Assembly: GCA_011009095.1 (NCBI GenBank)
Contig: VTPC01090543.1
Coordinates: 101,601 to 165,600, forward strand
Length of the DNA stretch: 64,000 bases
Direction of reading: 5' to 3'
Origin: Ignelater luminosus
Taxonomy: Eukaryota; Arthropoda; Insecta; Coleoptera; Elateridae
Shown here: positions 35,351 to 47,800 of the stretch, in pieces
Position numbering within the stretch: the first letter of the stretch is position 1
Layout of the letters: each line of letters starts with the position of its first letter
Notes under the pieces: model-generated
Seen by the model: the letters and a program-made list of their open reading frames with translations, nothing else
What the model was told of the DNA's origin: nothing
The model's database searches: none
Translations under genes and position numbers: made by a program

Positions 35351-38300
35351 TATTCGAATACGGCTACTTAATGTTAGAATGTTACTTATAGTTGAATTAT
35401 CTTTTTAATTAGATACTTATTAATTTAATGCCAGTCTTAGTAATATGAACTTACAAATCTGCTTACCTTAATGACTCATGCCAATGAATCTGACCTACCA
35501 TAAAGACATTTAAAATCAATGCTAGTTACCTATTATTTAGAAAATCACCTGAATAAATTTTTAAAACAAGATTCTCTCTAAACGTGTACATTTACATAAC
35601 TGTGTAGGCCGCTCAAAACTTTATCTGAACTTTCCTCTCTAGTTATTTTGAAATACAATACTTGGAAAACAAGTTACTATTGTAAACATCTATTGCACAT
35701 GTTAACATTATAAAATCAAGTAAGATTCTAAATATGGTAATACTGTGCAATCGATTAATTGAATTGACGCAACAACTTTCTAAATAATTCTATGTTACAA
35801 TGTATTTTCGGAATTGTTCATGTTGTAAGTGTAATATGCTCTCTGCTTTTATCAGTACACCTTCTTCGGTCCTTGTTTTCGTGTTTTATCACATCCAAGG
35901 TTGACATAAGAAAATTGTTTTCGAGACCACGATCAAACAAGATATATTTAAAACCTTTTTGAAAATTCTGTTTATTCCTTTCCCCACCATCGAAACAAAG
36001 CAACTATACATTTATAAAGAAGCTTCTAATTACGCAACAACTGAATGACCTCTATTAATAAAATGAAAGGATTACAACTCATATAAAAATTACTTTATGC
36101 CATCCTAAAACAGCGAATAACTTAAGACTAGTAAAACATCTATAAAAAAACTTTTTTAAGAGTCTACAATAAAGAGATGCTAATTTACCATGCAACATTT
36201 TCCTGTCCTAGTTCCTATAGGCGTGTAATAATAAAACGGGAGATGAAAAGTCTATTTAGCATGTAAGTACCGCAACAGCAGGTTTACAAAGTCAAAGTCT
36301 GTTTAAACAAAATAAAACACGACGTTGCTTTAATTTAAAGGTAAATTTAAACAAAATATAAAACCTTCCCGAGTTAATAGTAGCTCTAGATAGAATAAAA
36401 GTAAATATAAAAATTGTAGGATTAGGTTTTACAAAAAAAACTGAATAAAAACATACAACTAGATTCAAACGAAAAGTAGAATTCGCTGTTTCTATTGTTG
36501 AAAAGGAAATTAAATTTTGTTTCTGTTAGATATAAAAATAAAAAAAGAAATGTTGCGTATTGAAATATCCATTACTGGTTTTAGAGAGAAATGTATATAT
36601 CGATGATGATAGAATGCAATTTTTAGGAAGCGTATGCTTTAACTTTGAAGAGAGCAACTTCATCTCTAAACGTCTGAACTGAATCAACAAGCCATAAGTT
36701 GAAAGGTTGAAAACTTCCTCTGACGTATTCAATATAGGAACTACAGAAAGAATACAAAAGTTTCCAATTCTAACTGAAGAATGGTTCAGATATCTGATAT
36801 GCGTGTTCAGGAAAGTATGGGGTCGGATGTTTGTTGGTATCGCTAAAAGCAGTAGGATCAAAAAAAAATGTATATAGTATAGGAAAACATTATTATTTTT
36901 GTGTAGTTTGTTCCTGAAAATTCCTATACAATTCAAACAAAACTCGTATACTGCTTTGCAACCAAAAATATTCTTTTTCAGTTTGTATAGAAAATTTAAA
37001 ACGAAAAATTGAATTTTGTATATTTTCGTATTTTATTGGAGAGCAGCTTTCAAGTGTCAGTGATCGTTATTATTATTGATCCCCTTTTTAAAGAACTGTT
37101 GAAATAACAACGTTGAAATGATTTAGTATTGAAATATAAAAAATAAGAATTCTATTGGGGTGAGACTACTAACTATAAAACTAAATATTTAACCTTTCCG
37201 AAGTAAAAAAGAAAACGGAAATCAAATAATCTCTTTTTTTTTCTCAGAAAGCTCTGAAGTTTTTCCTCAACAGTATAATTCGATTATAATTGAAATTCGA
37301 ATTGATACATCTGACGTGCATATATGAAAAGCTAGTAGGAATTTAGTAGGAAATGAGGCGCAATTTCCTGTTAAATAGGTTATTGGAGAAGTCACGAGAA
37401 TAGTGTAACAGGAGTATAAGGACAATTTTGTAACGAACGCGTTTGCTATATCTTGACTTAAAGATGGTGTCACGTTTCGTTCTCTGATATTTTGATGGTT
37501 ACTCGAATTTGAAGTTGTTTTCTGACGAACAGGAAGTTCGTACTGGATTACTTTGATGGTATCGAATTTTCTGATGAGAAGAAAAGATAGTCTCAACTAA
37601 CTTTCTGATTGTGAACCAAGAGGAAAAAAAATAGGATTGAGGTTGATTTAAAGTTCTACTTGGTTATGGAATTAAATTGTGTAACTTTGCAATAATAATT
37701 CGCTTGAAACTAGTTTGTAATTTATTTTTCCTTAATAATAAAACATTTCATCTATGTTGTACGTAATATAGTAGCGTGGAAGTGAATGTTTAATAATATA
37801 GTACAGCACGGAAATCGTTAATGTGGAAATCAGAATTTCCCACTTTAATGTTTGGTTGCTCTATGCAGCACAAAGCAGGATAGATTAAAATCAATAATAA
37901 ATTTAGTTTCTATTTTTAATGCAATTTTAGAGTCCTAACTTTATGAGAAGAATCAAGAAATAAATACTTTTAAAGGCTGTTAAACATAACGGTCGTATTT
38001 GTGTTTCACAGGTCACTTAACAGATGCGCTAAATTATGGCTTCTAGTGAAATAACTAGTAAAAACCGCTTTCAGTCACATTATAGCAAATGATATGAAAT
38101 TCAATCTTCAAATAAACAGGGAAATGCTTGTTTTCAAACAAATTAATAAAATCGGCAATTTAAAATACTAAAACTTCTTTGTTAGGCTGCACTCCAATTC
38201 AACGGCCATACGAGTAGATTTCTTAAACTGTTCGTTAAATAAAATAGTGGATATGTTGAACGGGGACGGGGTGATGGAGACGAAACGTTTAACAACAAGG

Positions 38301-38499
38301 TGTCTACAAAGAAATCTGAAAGTAAAATCCTACATTCCTACGCCAGATGTCAGTCTTTCAGACATATCTCCTCATGTTTTAAAAAAATCTGCGTGCAATT
38401 GTGGTAAGCCTCTACATGTGAATTCAGAATGTCAAAAGTCATCTTGCTTGCATTGATTCTAAAGGCGTCTTGATTCTCGCAGCACCGTCTTCAGTATAG
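35351..38499. other. No recognisable gene; very AT-rich
   Basis: Long minus-strand frames at 36526-36936 and 37267-37596 are AT-driven. The first is leucine- and isoleucine-rich but shows no family motif. Confidence 0.5.
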
Positions 38500-39408
38500 A
38501 AGCTGTAGAAACAAATTAAGACCATGCAAACAAACTAGAAACGGTTTCCAGTTGGCGTTCACTTAGAAGACATAGCACTTCCAGTGGTAATGGTCCATGC
38601 CCGCTCAATCCAAAGCAGTTACTAAACCTGCTGCAAGCGCTGCCGGTCCTTCTGTACCTTATGGTGCAATTTGTAAGAAACCTATTCCAACAATAATCGA
38701 CCTTTAGCTCTTCTAAACTAGAGACACTAAAGGCCAATACTGCTACTGTTTGGCATCCAGACGTCACTATGGACAAATGAGCCATGCTTCACTGATCCTG
38801 GCAGAATCTGATAAAGACGGGTCGACAGACAAAGAAAAGAAAAAAAGTAACCATTAAGGAAATCTCCGCCATTTACTGTTCTTATGCTTACTGTTTGTAG
38901 TTGAAAAAACTGTTGTCAGCTCTTACTATAAGTCTGAAATCAAGAAGATTATTGCTACCAAACAGACGGTTTCAATGCCCATCGGGCCAGTAGTGCAGTG
39001 GCAATTTTTATTGAAAAAAAACCCCTTTACGAAGTGGAACCCAAAATTTTCCAACATGAATACTTATATTAACTCTTAATTTCCACCATCATTTTCAAAG
39101 TTGTCACCCTAAGCTTGAATCAACAATTCCAGTGACCTTCTCATTTTTTGAAAGCTTTCACAGAAATATTCAGACTTCAGTGTGTTCAGCATCTGCTGCG
39201 TTTCGGCTTCTTCAGTGGAGTCAAAAATATGCCCTTTCAGCCGGAGTGTCATTTTAGAGAAGAGGCAGAAGTCGTACGGGATGTACTTAAGCTTGAAGTA
39301 AAATTTAATGCAAACTTTTTGGTCTTTGACATTCGCAGAAGCACAAGAAACAAATTAAGACTCGAAAACACGCATACTCAAAAAGACGTCAGTTGGCGGA
39401 CTAATGGT
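38500..39408. repeat. Direct imperfect duplication, copies about 837 bp apart
   Basis: The segments 38500-38572 and 39336-39408 share AGAAAC, then AAATTAAGAC and AGTTGGCG in the same order and direction, roughly two-thirds identical by eye. The mariner-like fragment lies between them. The cause is unresolved: target-site or local duplication, or two copies of one repeat. Confidence 0.4.
38995..39250 (-). mobile_element. mariner/SETMAR-like transposase C-terminal fragment
   Basis: Minus strand: YDFCLFSKMTLRLKGHIFDS, then EEAETQQMLNTLKSE and SFQKMRRSLE..IQA.GDNFE, which aligns from memory with the mariner-type tail (CDFFLFPKLK..L.G..F.S...., then FQ.W.RRW..CI...GDYFEGD). Only the part after the last catalytic Asp is kept, and the copy is broken at its end. 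It belongs to a different mariner lineage from the intact element at 28966-30258 and is much older. Confidence 0.6.
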
Positions 39409-40439
39409 TGAAGCATCTAGCGTCAGAACGTCATACTACTACTTGTACACGCGGCATAGAATTATAGAAAAGTCTGAGTAGCACCTCATACAACAGAAGT
39501 TTTAATAAACTGTATGTTTCGAGTATTTGCCCAAATATTTCTTTTCCTGTTTGTTACAGAAAAGCGGCTAGCTAAGAAACCAACTAAGATAAGTTTACGG
39601 CTTCATCTCAAACGTTCATTTTCCAGATAACGTATCTAAATGTATCAATAAGGCCACGACGTCCAAACCATCGTTAGGTTCGGTTGATATGTCAAAGTAG
39701 TTGAGATGACCAAGAAAACGTTACGTACCATGGTGAAACGAAGAGGTCGCTAAAGTCGCACCATTGCTTCACCTTTAACTACTTCTACTTCAGATGCAGA
39801 GATAGGTTCTGTTTAGCAAACTCACCGATGCCTGGACATGAAAATCAACATATCCACTCTCTTATATTCGAATTTGGGGTGTGCCTTAGAAAGTATCCTG
39901 TATTCTGCAACAATATCCTAGCCTTTTTAGTGGCTTTAGAAAGACAACAAATCTGTAATTATGTTGTGATTTCTGAGTCGCTGTAGCCTAGTCGGAAACC
40001 AAAAGGTCGATGAAGATGCACGCGCAGACACCATTATTACGATATTAAAAAGTAAACCTACTAGACATTACTATCGTAATCACCGACATGGACATGGGGC
40101 AAAATATGTGGAATGAGTATCGCTCCGTCTCCAGCAGAGAACAGCTACTTTCGCGTTTGTGCTTTGTGTTTAAAAATATCTATAAATAGCTTTGGCAGCT
40201 GGTGCTCCAAAAAGAAAATTAAGAAAATATGATCGTTCTGTAGAAAAAAAAAATTCAAAATATTAACAACAGCTGATACAATTCACTGAAAATATCAAAT
40301 AATGGAAAGAAGCTAAAAGCAGTACTTGGAAAAATATTAAATAATTGCTTTGTAATACTTAAGTTATAGAGCAGAACAACTCAAAAATCTCAGAGCAGAT
40401 ATTCGTTCCATCCGTAATCAGAGTTTTTATCAGGACTCA
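39409..40439. other. No recognisable gene
   Basis: Balanced composition but no long frames. It may include more of the degraded mariner-like element or the 5' part of the following LINE; no motif decides. Confidence 0.35.
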
Positions 40440-42450
40440 TAGCGTCAGGTGAGACCAATTACGTTAGTGAATGGTTATGCTCTTACTGAAGCGACGGAAG
40501 AGGAGGAAAAACATCGTTTCTATGAGGAATTACATTAAAGGTTAACAGAAATTAAGAAAAACAACACAGTTATTGTTGCAGCTGATATGAATAAAAGATG
40601 GGAAGTGAAAACGTAGAAATAGAAGTACTGATGGGAAAACATGGATTTAGAGATATAAACAACAATGAAAAAAGGTTAGTTGATATGTGTACAAGTTTTG
40701 AATTGGTTATTGGAGGTACGCCATTTCCCCATAAAACTTGTCACAAGGTGACATGGGTGTCTCCTAACCACAGAACTGAAAATCAAATAGACCACATAGC
40801 CATTAGCAAGAAATGAAGAAAGTCTCTACTGGACGTCAGAAATAGCAGAAGAGCAGACGTCGTCGGATCGGACCACCTCCTAGTCACAGTCTAATTGCAT
40901 CTTGAAGTCGCAGTAATACTAGAGAAGTTTATAATGCGGAAACGAAAGTTTAATTTAGATATCTAAACTTGTAATAGAAAACATGAAAAAGGAGTTCAAG
41001 TTAGAATTGAAGAATCAGTTTGATGTCCTTGCAACTGAAGAAGTCGGAAAGGAAGTACCCGAGGTAGAACGGTCATGGGTTACAGTTCGATATTCTTATA
41101 TTAAAAGTTACAAAAGAGTGTTGGGACATAAGGAAAGAAGAAAGCAAGAGTGGGTATCAGGCGATACGTGGAAAGCAATAGAGGATATGAGAAAATCAAA
41201 GGCAGACGTAAAAAACAGCAGGACTAGAGCGAAAGAGGCGAAGGCTAACAAGATATACTCAGAGCTGAATAAAAGAACAATATTATAAAGAACTGTATAG
41301 GATCACGAAAATATTGTCAAACAAAAAAAAACAATACAAAGAAAAAACGAAAGCAGTAAATTTCTTACTACAGAAAAAGAGCAAATAGAACGATGGCAAC
41401 AGTACTTCCAAGAAGTTTTAAATTCGCAACGCCTGGCTGAGGAAATGGAGGAGGGACAAAGAAAATTTGAGGAAATCCAGGATATCCCTACGACCCCTCC
41501 CTCCGGAGCAAAAGTAGTACAGGCGATAGGTCAGCTTAAATCAGGAAAAGCTCTTGGGATTGACAACGTAACAGCAGAAGCACTGAGTTGTCGGCGGAGA
41601 TACTAGGGCCGCCGTTGAATGAAATATGGGTAATGAAACCATGTTTATTGAATGGAACAAAGTTTTGCTTAAACGTCCCAAGAAAGATGACCTAACTAAC
41701 TGCCACCGTTGGAGAGGGATCACGCTGCTCTCGGTACCTACAAAAATTCTTGCCAGGATCCTTTTGAATCGTATAGTAGAGTATGTGGAGAGAAGCTTGA
41801 GGCAGGAGCAATCTGGATTTTGAGCAGGGCGGTCTTGATAGTATGGTGACAAAGAATGGAGGAGCAAGCAGGGACGTCGAGAGCAGGATTGTTAACGCAA
41901 GGAGAGCTTTTGCACAATTTCGATTCATATGAAGGTCGCGACAACTTCACTTAAAAAGCTTCGGATCTTTGACAGAAAATGTCAAATCCGTCCTGTACAG
42001 TTGCGAGACTTGGAAAGTAAACCGCGACAGAAAATAAATTGCAAGATTTTATTAGTTGTTGTTTTAGAAATCTAATGAGAATATGGTGGCCAAACACTAT
42101 AATGCTAAGGTTTGGCATGGATACAACAGATGGCAATTAACAAGCAAATTCTGACAACGAGATAGAGGTGGATCGGTCACACGCTGAGACAAGAACCAGA
42201 GAGAATTTCACGGCAAGCCCTCGACTGGAATCCACGGGGTAGTAGCACAGGGGCGACCACGGATTGCCTGAAGGAAATTGATGCTGAGGGAGGCCAGGAG
42301 AATGGGAAAGAGTTGGCAGCTGGTGAATGCGATAGCCGCAAACAGAGATGGATGGAAAAACTTTGTTATGGCCCTATGCTCTACGGGGAGTAAAAGAATT
42401 TAAGTCGAGTAAGTCGAGTAAGTCAAGTCATAGCACTTTTCTAACACTTT
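40440..42450 (+). mobile_element. RTE-like LINE, decayed
   Basis: Plus-strand LINE ORF2 relic. Endonuclease part: EKHRFYEEL (about 40508), NTVIVAADMN (family GDMN, about 40566), FELVIGGTPFPHKTCHKVTW and RTENQIDHIAISKK (about 40700-40816). A linker follows, rich in lysine and arginine (40983-41288), then ERWQQYFQEVLNSQRL and LKSGKALGIDNVTAEAL (about 41390-41585). Reverse transcriptase: LTNCHRWRGITLLSVPTKIL and RILLNRIVEYVERSLRQEQS (41626-41823). The palm with YADD is lost, and a C-terminal part resumes at about 42000-42370 ending in RDGWKNFVMAL. There are several stops and frameshifts and an internal loss of about 0.5 kb of coding sequence. It ends in an AAGTCGAGT repeat at 42401-42430. Confidence 0.8.
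42401..42430. repeat. AAGTCGAGT short tandem tail
   Basis: About three copies of a 9-bp unit directly after the LINE C-terminus, the probable 3' tail of that LINE. Confidence 0.7.
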
Positions 42451-42549
42451 CATCTTTTTTTGGCGACTTAACCCTGTATTTCGTATATCTATATGTAAAC
42501 AAATTGAAACTATGGAAATCTCTTGACAAGTAAGTCATCTAAGTAAAGA

Positions 42550-43260
42550 CAAACCACACCCTAACGGTCACAAGCCTATCAGTCTACATTGTCAAAATTA
42601 TCTAAAAGGTGTATGCTGTCTAAATTTACAAAACTGCTGATAACAATATCATTCCGACTAAACAGCTCGGCTTTAGGGTCCATTATTCCACCACGCATCA
42701 ATTTCTGCATTCTGCATTCTTGCTTCTATGACATCAAGCAAGTATTCAATACAATATAATCGTATACTTAAACCGTCTTCTCTGCAAATTACCATTCTAT
42801 CAAACTCTGAATTCTTTTTTAAATTATAGTTTCCTTTCTGAGTGAAGGAACTTTATAAAATTTTGCCAACATGAGCATCGTATCTCTAGATGATTGTTTT
42901 GTTTTTTACAAAACTAGTTCTTAATTAAAAATATTAATTTTTGAAAGTAGGAACTTTCGGTGTCAAAGTCAACTATAATGTTTCAAAAGTTTAAGGAATC
43001 TCCGCTTGTGTCCCTCTTTACTAGCCCTAACCCTGTATAATGCATTTTTTCATGATATCTCAACTTTTAACGACATGGTGGTACTAACGTTTGCCAAAGA
43101 TGGTATCTTTACGATACAGGATATAGATCTACAAATAGCTGTAGCTACGTTTTAAAATTCTATCATCCTCTTTTCCACAGAAAAACATTTCTTAAAATAC
43201 CACGTTCTCTGTTAATTGATAAATTGTTTATCAGACTTATAATTATGTATATGGTAGATG
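42550..43260 (+). mobile_element. Jockey-like LINE reverse transcriptase fragment
   Basis: Plus strand: KPISL (about 42567), NIIPTKQLGFRVHYSTTHQF (about 42648-42710), LTLYNAFFHDISTFNDMVVLTFAKDG (about 43026-43110) with the catalytic FADD changed to FAKD, followed by ...IQDIDLQIAVATF (about 43120-43155). These match reverse-transcriptase motifs of Jockey-type LINEs. Both ends are missing and the frame is interrupted, so it is dead. It abuts the RTE-like LINE, probably an independent insertion. Confidence 0.65.
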
Positions 43261-45239
43261 TGTAGTCTAAACAAACTATAGCATGTAACAAATTCGAGCA
43301 ATTGAACAGTTAATAGTAAAAGACTCATATTTCAAATACTTCCTTGTTTACACTATAAGATTCAGTAAGAATATATTCCAAACATCTCCAGAAAATGGCA
43401 ACTACAATATGTAATACATCAGAATTTCCTTAAGGTGAACATTTCTTAAACTTTTTTTTGGAAATATTTTGTAATGTCTTCTGTAAAACTGTCACCAAGA
43501 AATATAAATAAAGCTCGTGAAATTTAAGCGTACTTGTCCTTCCACAGAAGCGTGGGTGCAATACTTTTGTATGAAACAATTTATTAAAGTGGAAAAAATG
43601 AGTATAACTTTCATCTGCTTCTTAAGATTTTTTAGAAAATTTTTATGTCTTGTCATTTTTTCTTGTTACTTTCATTTACAATTTAACATTAATGATAAAA
43701 ATGTTGGTCTGATTTATCAATTACAAACTGTATGTACTTTCTTGTGTGATGTAGACGTCTTCAATAAAATTTCTATTGAAAATTTAATTTTTATTTTAAT
43801 TTTGAAAATTGCTCTCCTTTTACTATTGTTTTGCAGAAGAAAGAGAACTAGAGACAATTCTTTTTATTTTGAGAGCCAAGTTGAAGTTACGTTTCTATGT
43901 TGCTCATTTGACAGATCAAACTTGTCTTGGAAATATTTTCGGAATAATGTATTATTATTATTTTGAAATAATTGTAAGATTCTTTAAGTAATTTTATTGT
44001 TCTGCAAGTTGATACAAAGTTCTGAAACGGCATAAGATTTGTTACCATCATTCAAGTAAGTAAAATCAATAAAATGAAAAAGCTGAAAGGCTAATAAACT
44101 TGAAGGTGTAAAAAGGCCGTAATAACAAGAAACCATGATTAATTCAAGTATTAGGAAGTGGCTAAAATTAGACCAGACATGACAATTCATATACCTTTAC
44201 CAACATGGCCCTAGAGGTAATAATTAACTAGTGAATACGATTGCCTGAATGTTCTTTTTTTCTTTATTATTTATTTATTAAATCAGGGTCATTAAGGAGC
44301 TACTTTATTTATTCATTAATTCATTCTAAAGAACTATTGAAAATCGAACAGAATACTTCCAGAAATTTATATCAATTATGTCAAATTATTATTATCTCTA
44401 GTATTTTAGTGTTTGATAATTGAGTTTATATTGCACGAAAGTAGGAACTGGTGTTTAAAATATTCAATAATAATAATTTTGTCCTTGATTATCATTTTAA
44501 CAGGTAATCAGTTCTTATAATAAAGAATAGAAAAAGTAAATATTTGCTGTAGTTAGACTTAAAATTACTTTAACCTAGATACAACTGACGTAATATCTCA
44601 GAAATTCAACACTTTTTTATAATACAAATTGACAAGACTATTTAAGGTGTCTTCTTATGCAGATCGGGGTTTTAAAGTTCGGCACAAGCACTAAAGGTCG
44701 TCGCTCGTTCGCTCTTGTGAAGTTCGCAACCTAAGGAAATGGTAAACAATAGCTCAAAATGCTCTCGCCGATTTAGTTACTACAAGTAGAGCAACATGAT
44801 CTACTGCTACGAACATATCAAGGAAATTCCTATGAGTATCAGTAAATAGCGGAATAAAGTGCCAAGGAAGATTTTCAAAAAGCAGCGTTGGAAGCTACTT
44901 ATGGTACGAATTTGATTTTTAAGGTAACATTTTGGCAGCAGTGTGGAGAATATAAAATTTTGAAAATTTGTTTTTCCTCCTATTTCCACACAAGTCACTT
45001 TCAAGTTAAAAGGAATCGAATGAGAAAGTTTTGAACTACTCTAACTTACGCTCATTAAGACAAAAATCTTGCACGTTCTCAATACCAGTGCAGCTTCAGA
45101 TGTCACTACTGTAATAGTAAAAGAAAGTCCAACAAACAATGATGGTCTTTTAACATCATGTGGTAAGTAGTTTACCTTCACACATATTTTTTGGTAAAAA
45201 TATAAATAAACCAGCTATTGTTGAAGCTACATCTTTCAG
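43261..45239. other. No recognisable gene; AT-rich
   Basis: The largest frame (43517-43966, plus) is AT-driven. It spans a splice-acceptor-like CTCTCC...TTTTGCAG at 43836, with a GTAAG donor at 43974, so a small exon is conceivable but unsupported by any recognised protein. Confidence 0.35.
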
Positions 45240-47010
45240 ATGCAGACACAAACAGCGTTACTGATCCTCCTCCACAAACAAACAAAGAAGCACCTCCGCC
45301 ATCAAGTCGTAAATGAGCCCATTCATCAAATCTACGGAAGCACAGCCTACAAAGCGCAGAGCCATCACTTCTAACGCCTTAATTGGTTCTTGCCACCTGA
45401 AAAGCTAACAAAACTCATTTTGAAGAGGTTAATATTGCTCATGCCGCTGAGGTCTTTGCCCATCAGGAAAATGTCCAACCCTATCTAGAGGAACGTCCTC
45501 AATCGGGATTGCAGTTACAGCCTCTCTTTTTTGTTTTTCCTTATACATAGCATTGACAGATACCTGAGAAGAGCAACCTGCTTTTCTGAGACCTTGTTTT
45601 CTTTTAGTAATCCCTGAGAAATGTAGGTCTTGAATTCTAGAAAAGGCATTGGTTGATTTTATTGTTGGAAATCACGGCGATAAATAAACCATGAATTTAT
45701 GCACATCACATTCACAATATGGAAGAATAAATCTTTGGTACCACTTTTTTGATCTAATTGTGGTGCATTGAAGTACTATTACAGGGTCATCTAGATCAAC
45801 ATCTCCCATGAACCTATTGTAAGCAGTAACAGAACTTAGGCATTGGATTTGTCGATAGGTTTTAGTTTTTCTGTCATACCTTTTTACACTGTAAGCAGGT
45901 TCGACTCCTGCAAAATTGCTAAGTAGTGTAATACACCAATTATCAAACCACTTAGTGCAGGAGTACTGGACACCATCTATTGTGCATCTTCTTTCAGTTG
46001 ATGACCCACATCATGCATCCTTTCAACCGATTCTGCTTTACTGTACCTAAACTCCATATCCGTGATTTAGCTAATTCAATTTGAAGAGACAGACTGTAAA
46101 ATTTTAAAAGTTGCAGTTTTTATTTCGAGAAACAGCAGTAGCCAGTCTCAATACCACATTGCTACTTGCACCTATGTTTGCAAAATCAGGAGGATGGTCT
46201 TCTTTTCCAAAATACAATTCAAAGATGTACACAAAGCCTGCTACTTCGTACAAAACAAATAGGTTGTAAACCCATTTCTTGGCTTTCTTAGGGTTTTACT
46301 GTCTTAACCCATTTCTCTCTTTACAGGGCACAATTTGTTCGTCAACAGAACATTTTTTTGCATTTAGATAAATACTTGCAATTTAACAACGTGATCAAAA
46401 AGTGATCTGATTTTATACAAGCAGTCTAATCAAATTCTCCAGCAGCTTTCGTTTGAAAATTGCCAGAGAAGTATATATTTGCTTTGCATTGTTTCAAATC
46501 AATTGATTGACATGTGATCGGCCACTTGTGGAACTCGGTAGTGTTTATTCCAATATAGCCGAGTAGCTGGCAGTTTCATAATCGACATGCAAAGCAGGAC
46601 ACATATCCATATTTCTAGTTCCTCTCTTGTAAACTGTGGAAGTTTGTTGGGATTCTTTTAAATGGAGTAGAGTACCTATTAACCCTTTTCCACCATTGGA
46701 TCTAACAGTTCTACTCCAATAAACATGAAAAAGTAGTCTAAAGGAGAAAACACGAGTGGAAGTCTGCAGTAGATGATCCACACGCATTTTCATTTTCAAG
46801 TTCAATGGTGTGTTCTTCATTGTTACCAAATTTCTTTCTCCGTACTGGTTTCTTAGAAGGGGGTTTAGTTTCATAGTTGCCGCTTTCTGATTCACTAAAA
46901 ATCTTCCTAACTTGATGTCGTCTTTCGCAAACAGCAACTTCATCAAATCTACACTGCCTTCCAGAAGAGAGTCTTTTCTGTCAGATGGTGGTAATCTCAT
47001 ATTTTATCAA
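45240..47010 (-). mobile_element. piggyBac-like transposon, decayed
   Basis: Minus strand, from high to low coordinates: an N-terminal acidic/variable region and FHVYWSRTVRSNGGKGL (46545-47000), KKWVYNLFVLYEVAGFVYIF (about 46220-46290; family KWG.K.F.L...SGF.Y.F), a GKEDHPPDFANIGASSNVVLRLA stretch (about 46150-46220), and RYDRKTKTYRQIQCLSSVT followed by AYNRFMGDVDLDD (about 45795-45885; family YN..MGGVD..D) and KKWYQRF (about 45740). A degraded cysteine-poor tail follows. The transposase is interrupted several times. I could not find TTAA-flanked ends with certainty. Confidence 0.75.
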
Positions 47011-47800
47011 ACTTTGTAGATCCATAAAAACGAAATGTCGGAATCCATTTATAAACGTCTCCTTTAAAAATCATGTCTAATAAAGTACAAAATGCAGTTA
47101 TTACCTATACCAATTTGAATATGTACGTACGTATTTATTTGTATAGTAAGTACATTCATTGCAATGCATAAATGAAAATATCGAAGCATTTGAAACATGT
47201 AATTCATTTACATACTAACTGATGCAGTGATCTCTCCTTTAGATACTGTAATAACCACTGATAAATTTTAGAGTCAAACAAAATCACCAGAAACAAACAA
47301 AACACCATTAAATATGCACCCAGTACATGTAACAGTAACACATGCACAGCCATTGCAAAATAAAACGTCATACTTTTCGAATCTACCAATTTAAAGATTT
47401 TAAAGGTGGAAGAATCCTTGGTCAAGTACTCCACTAATATATGAACGGCAAAAAAACGAATTGGAATGGCAAAGCACATGCATGCAGTAAAGGCTTAAAG
47501 ACAGCAAAGACTGTAAAAGACATAAAAGTTTACGACCAGTCACATTCACAAAAAGCTGTATTAAGCAAAGATTGGAACCCATGAGTAAAATCAAAAATAA
47601 GTCAGGTTAGGTTAAGTAAGTTAAGCAAGCCAAGCGCCGATTCGGGTTTTTCTTGGGTCCCCCACTGTTTGCCCACAGGAGCAAAACAGCAACTTACTGT
47701 ATTAGGGAACTCGTGTAATGTATACACTGCTTGTACTTATTCATTAGAGCGTTTTTGCTATTTTTTTTAAGTTAACATGCGTGTGCTGGATTTTTCCAAA
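47011..47800. other. No recognisable gene
   Basis: Minus-strand frames at 47204-47479 and 47400-47594 are leucine- and phenylalanine-rich, overlap each other and match nothing known. Confidence 0.4.

Noticed and set aside
36526-36936. 136-residue minus-strand open frame, hydrophobic, considered as a gustatory-receptor-like exon
   Set aside because: Hydrophobicity is explained by A/T-rich codons. No receptor signature motif and no convincing splice signals were found.
43517-43966. 149-residue plus-strand open frame
   Set aside because: Composition is dominated by Phe, Leu, Ile and Cys from AT-rich DNA; no family motif. Only the small splice-bounded part is kept as a weak finding.
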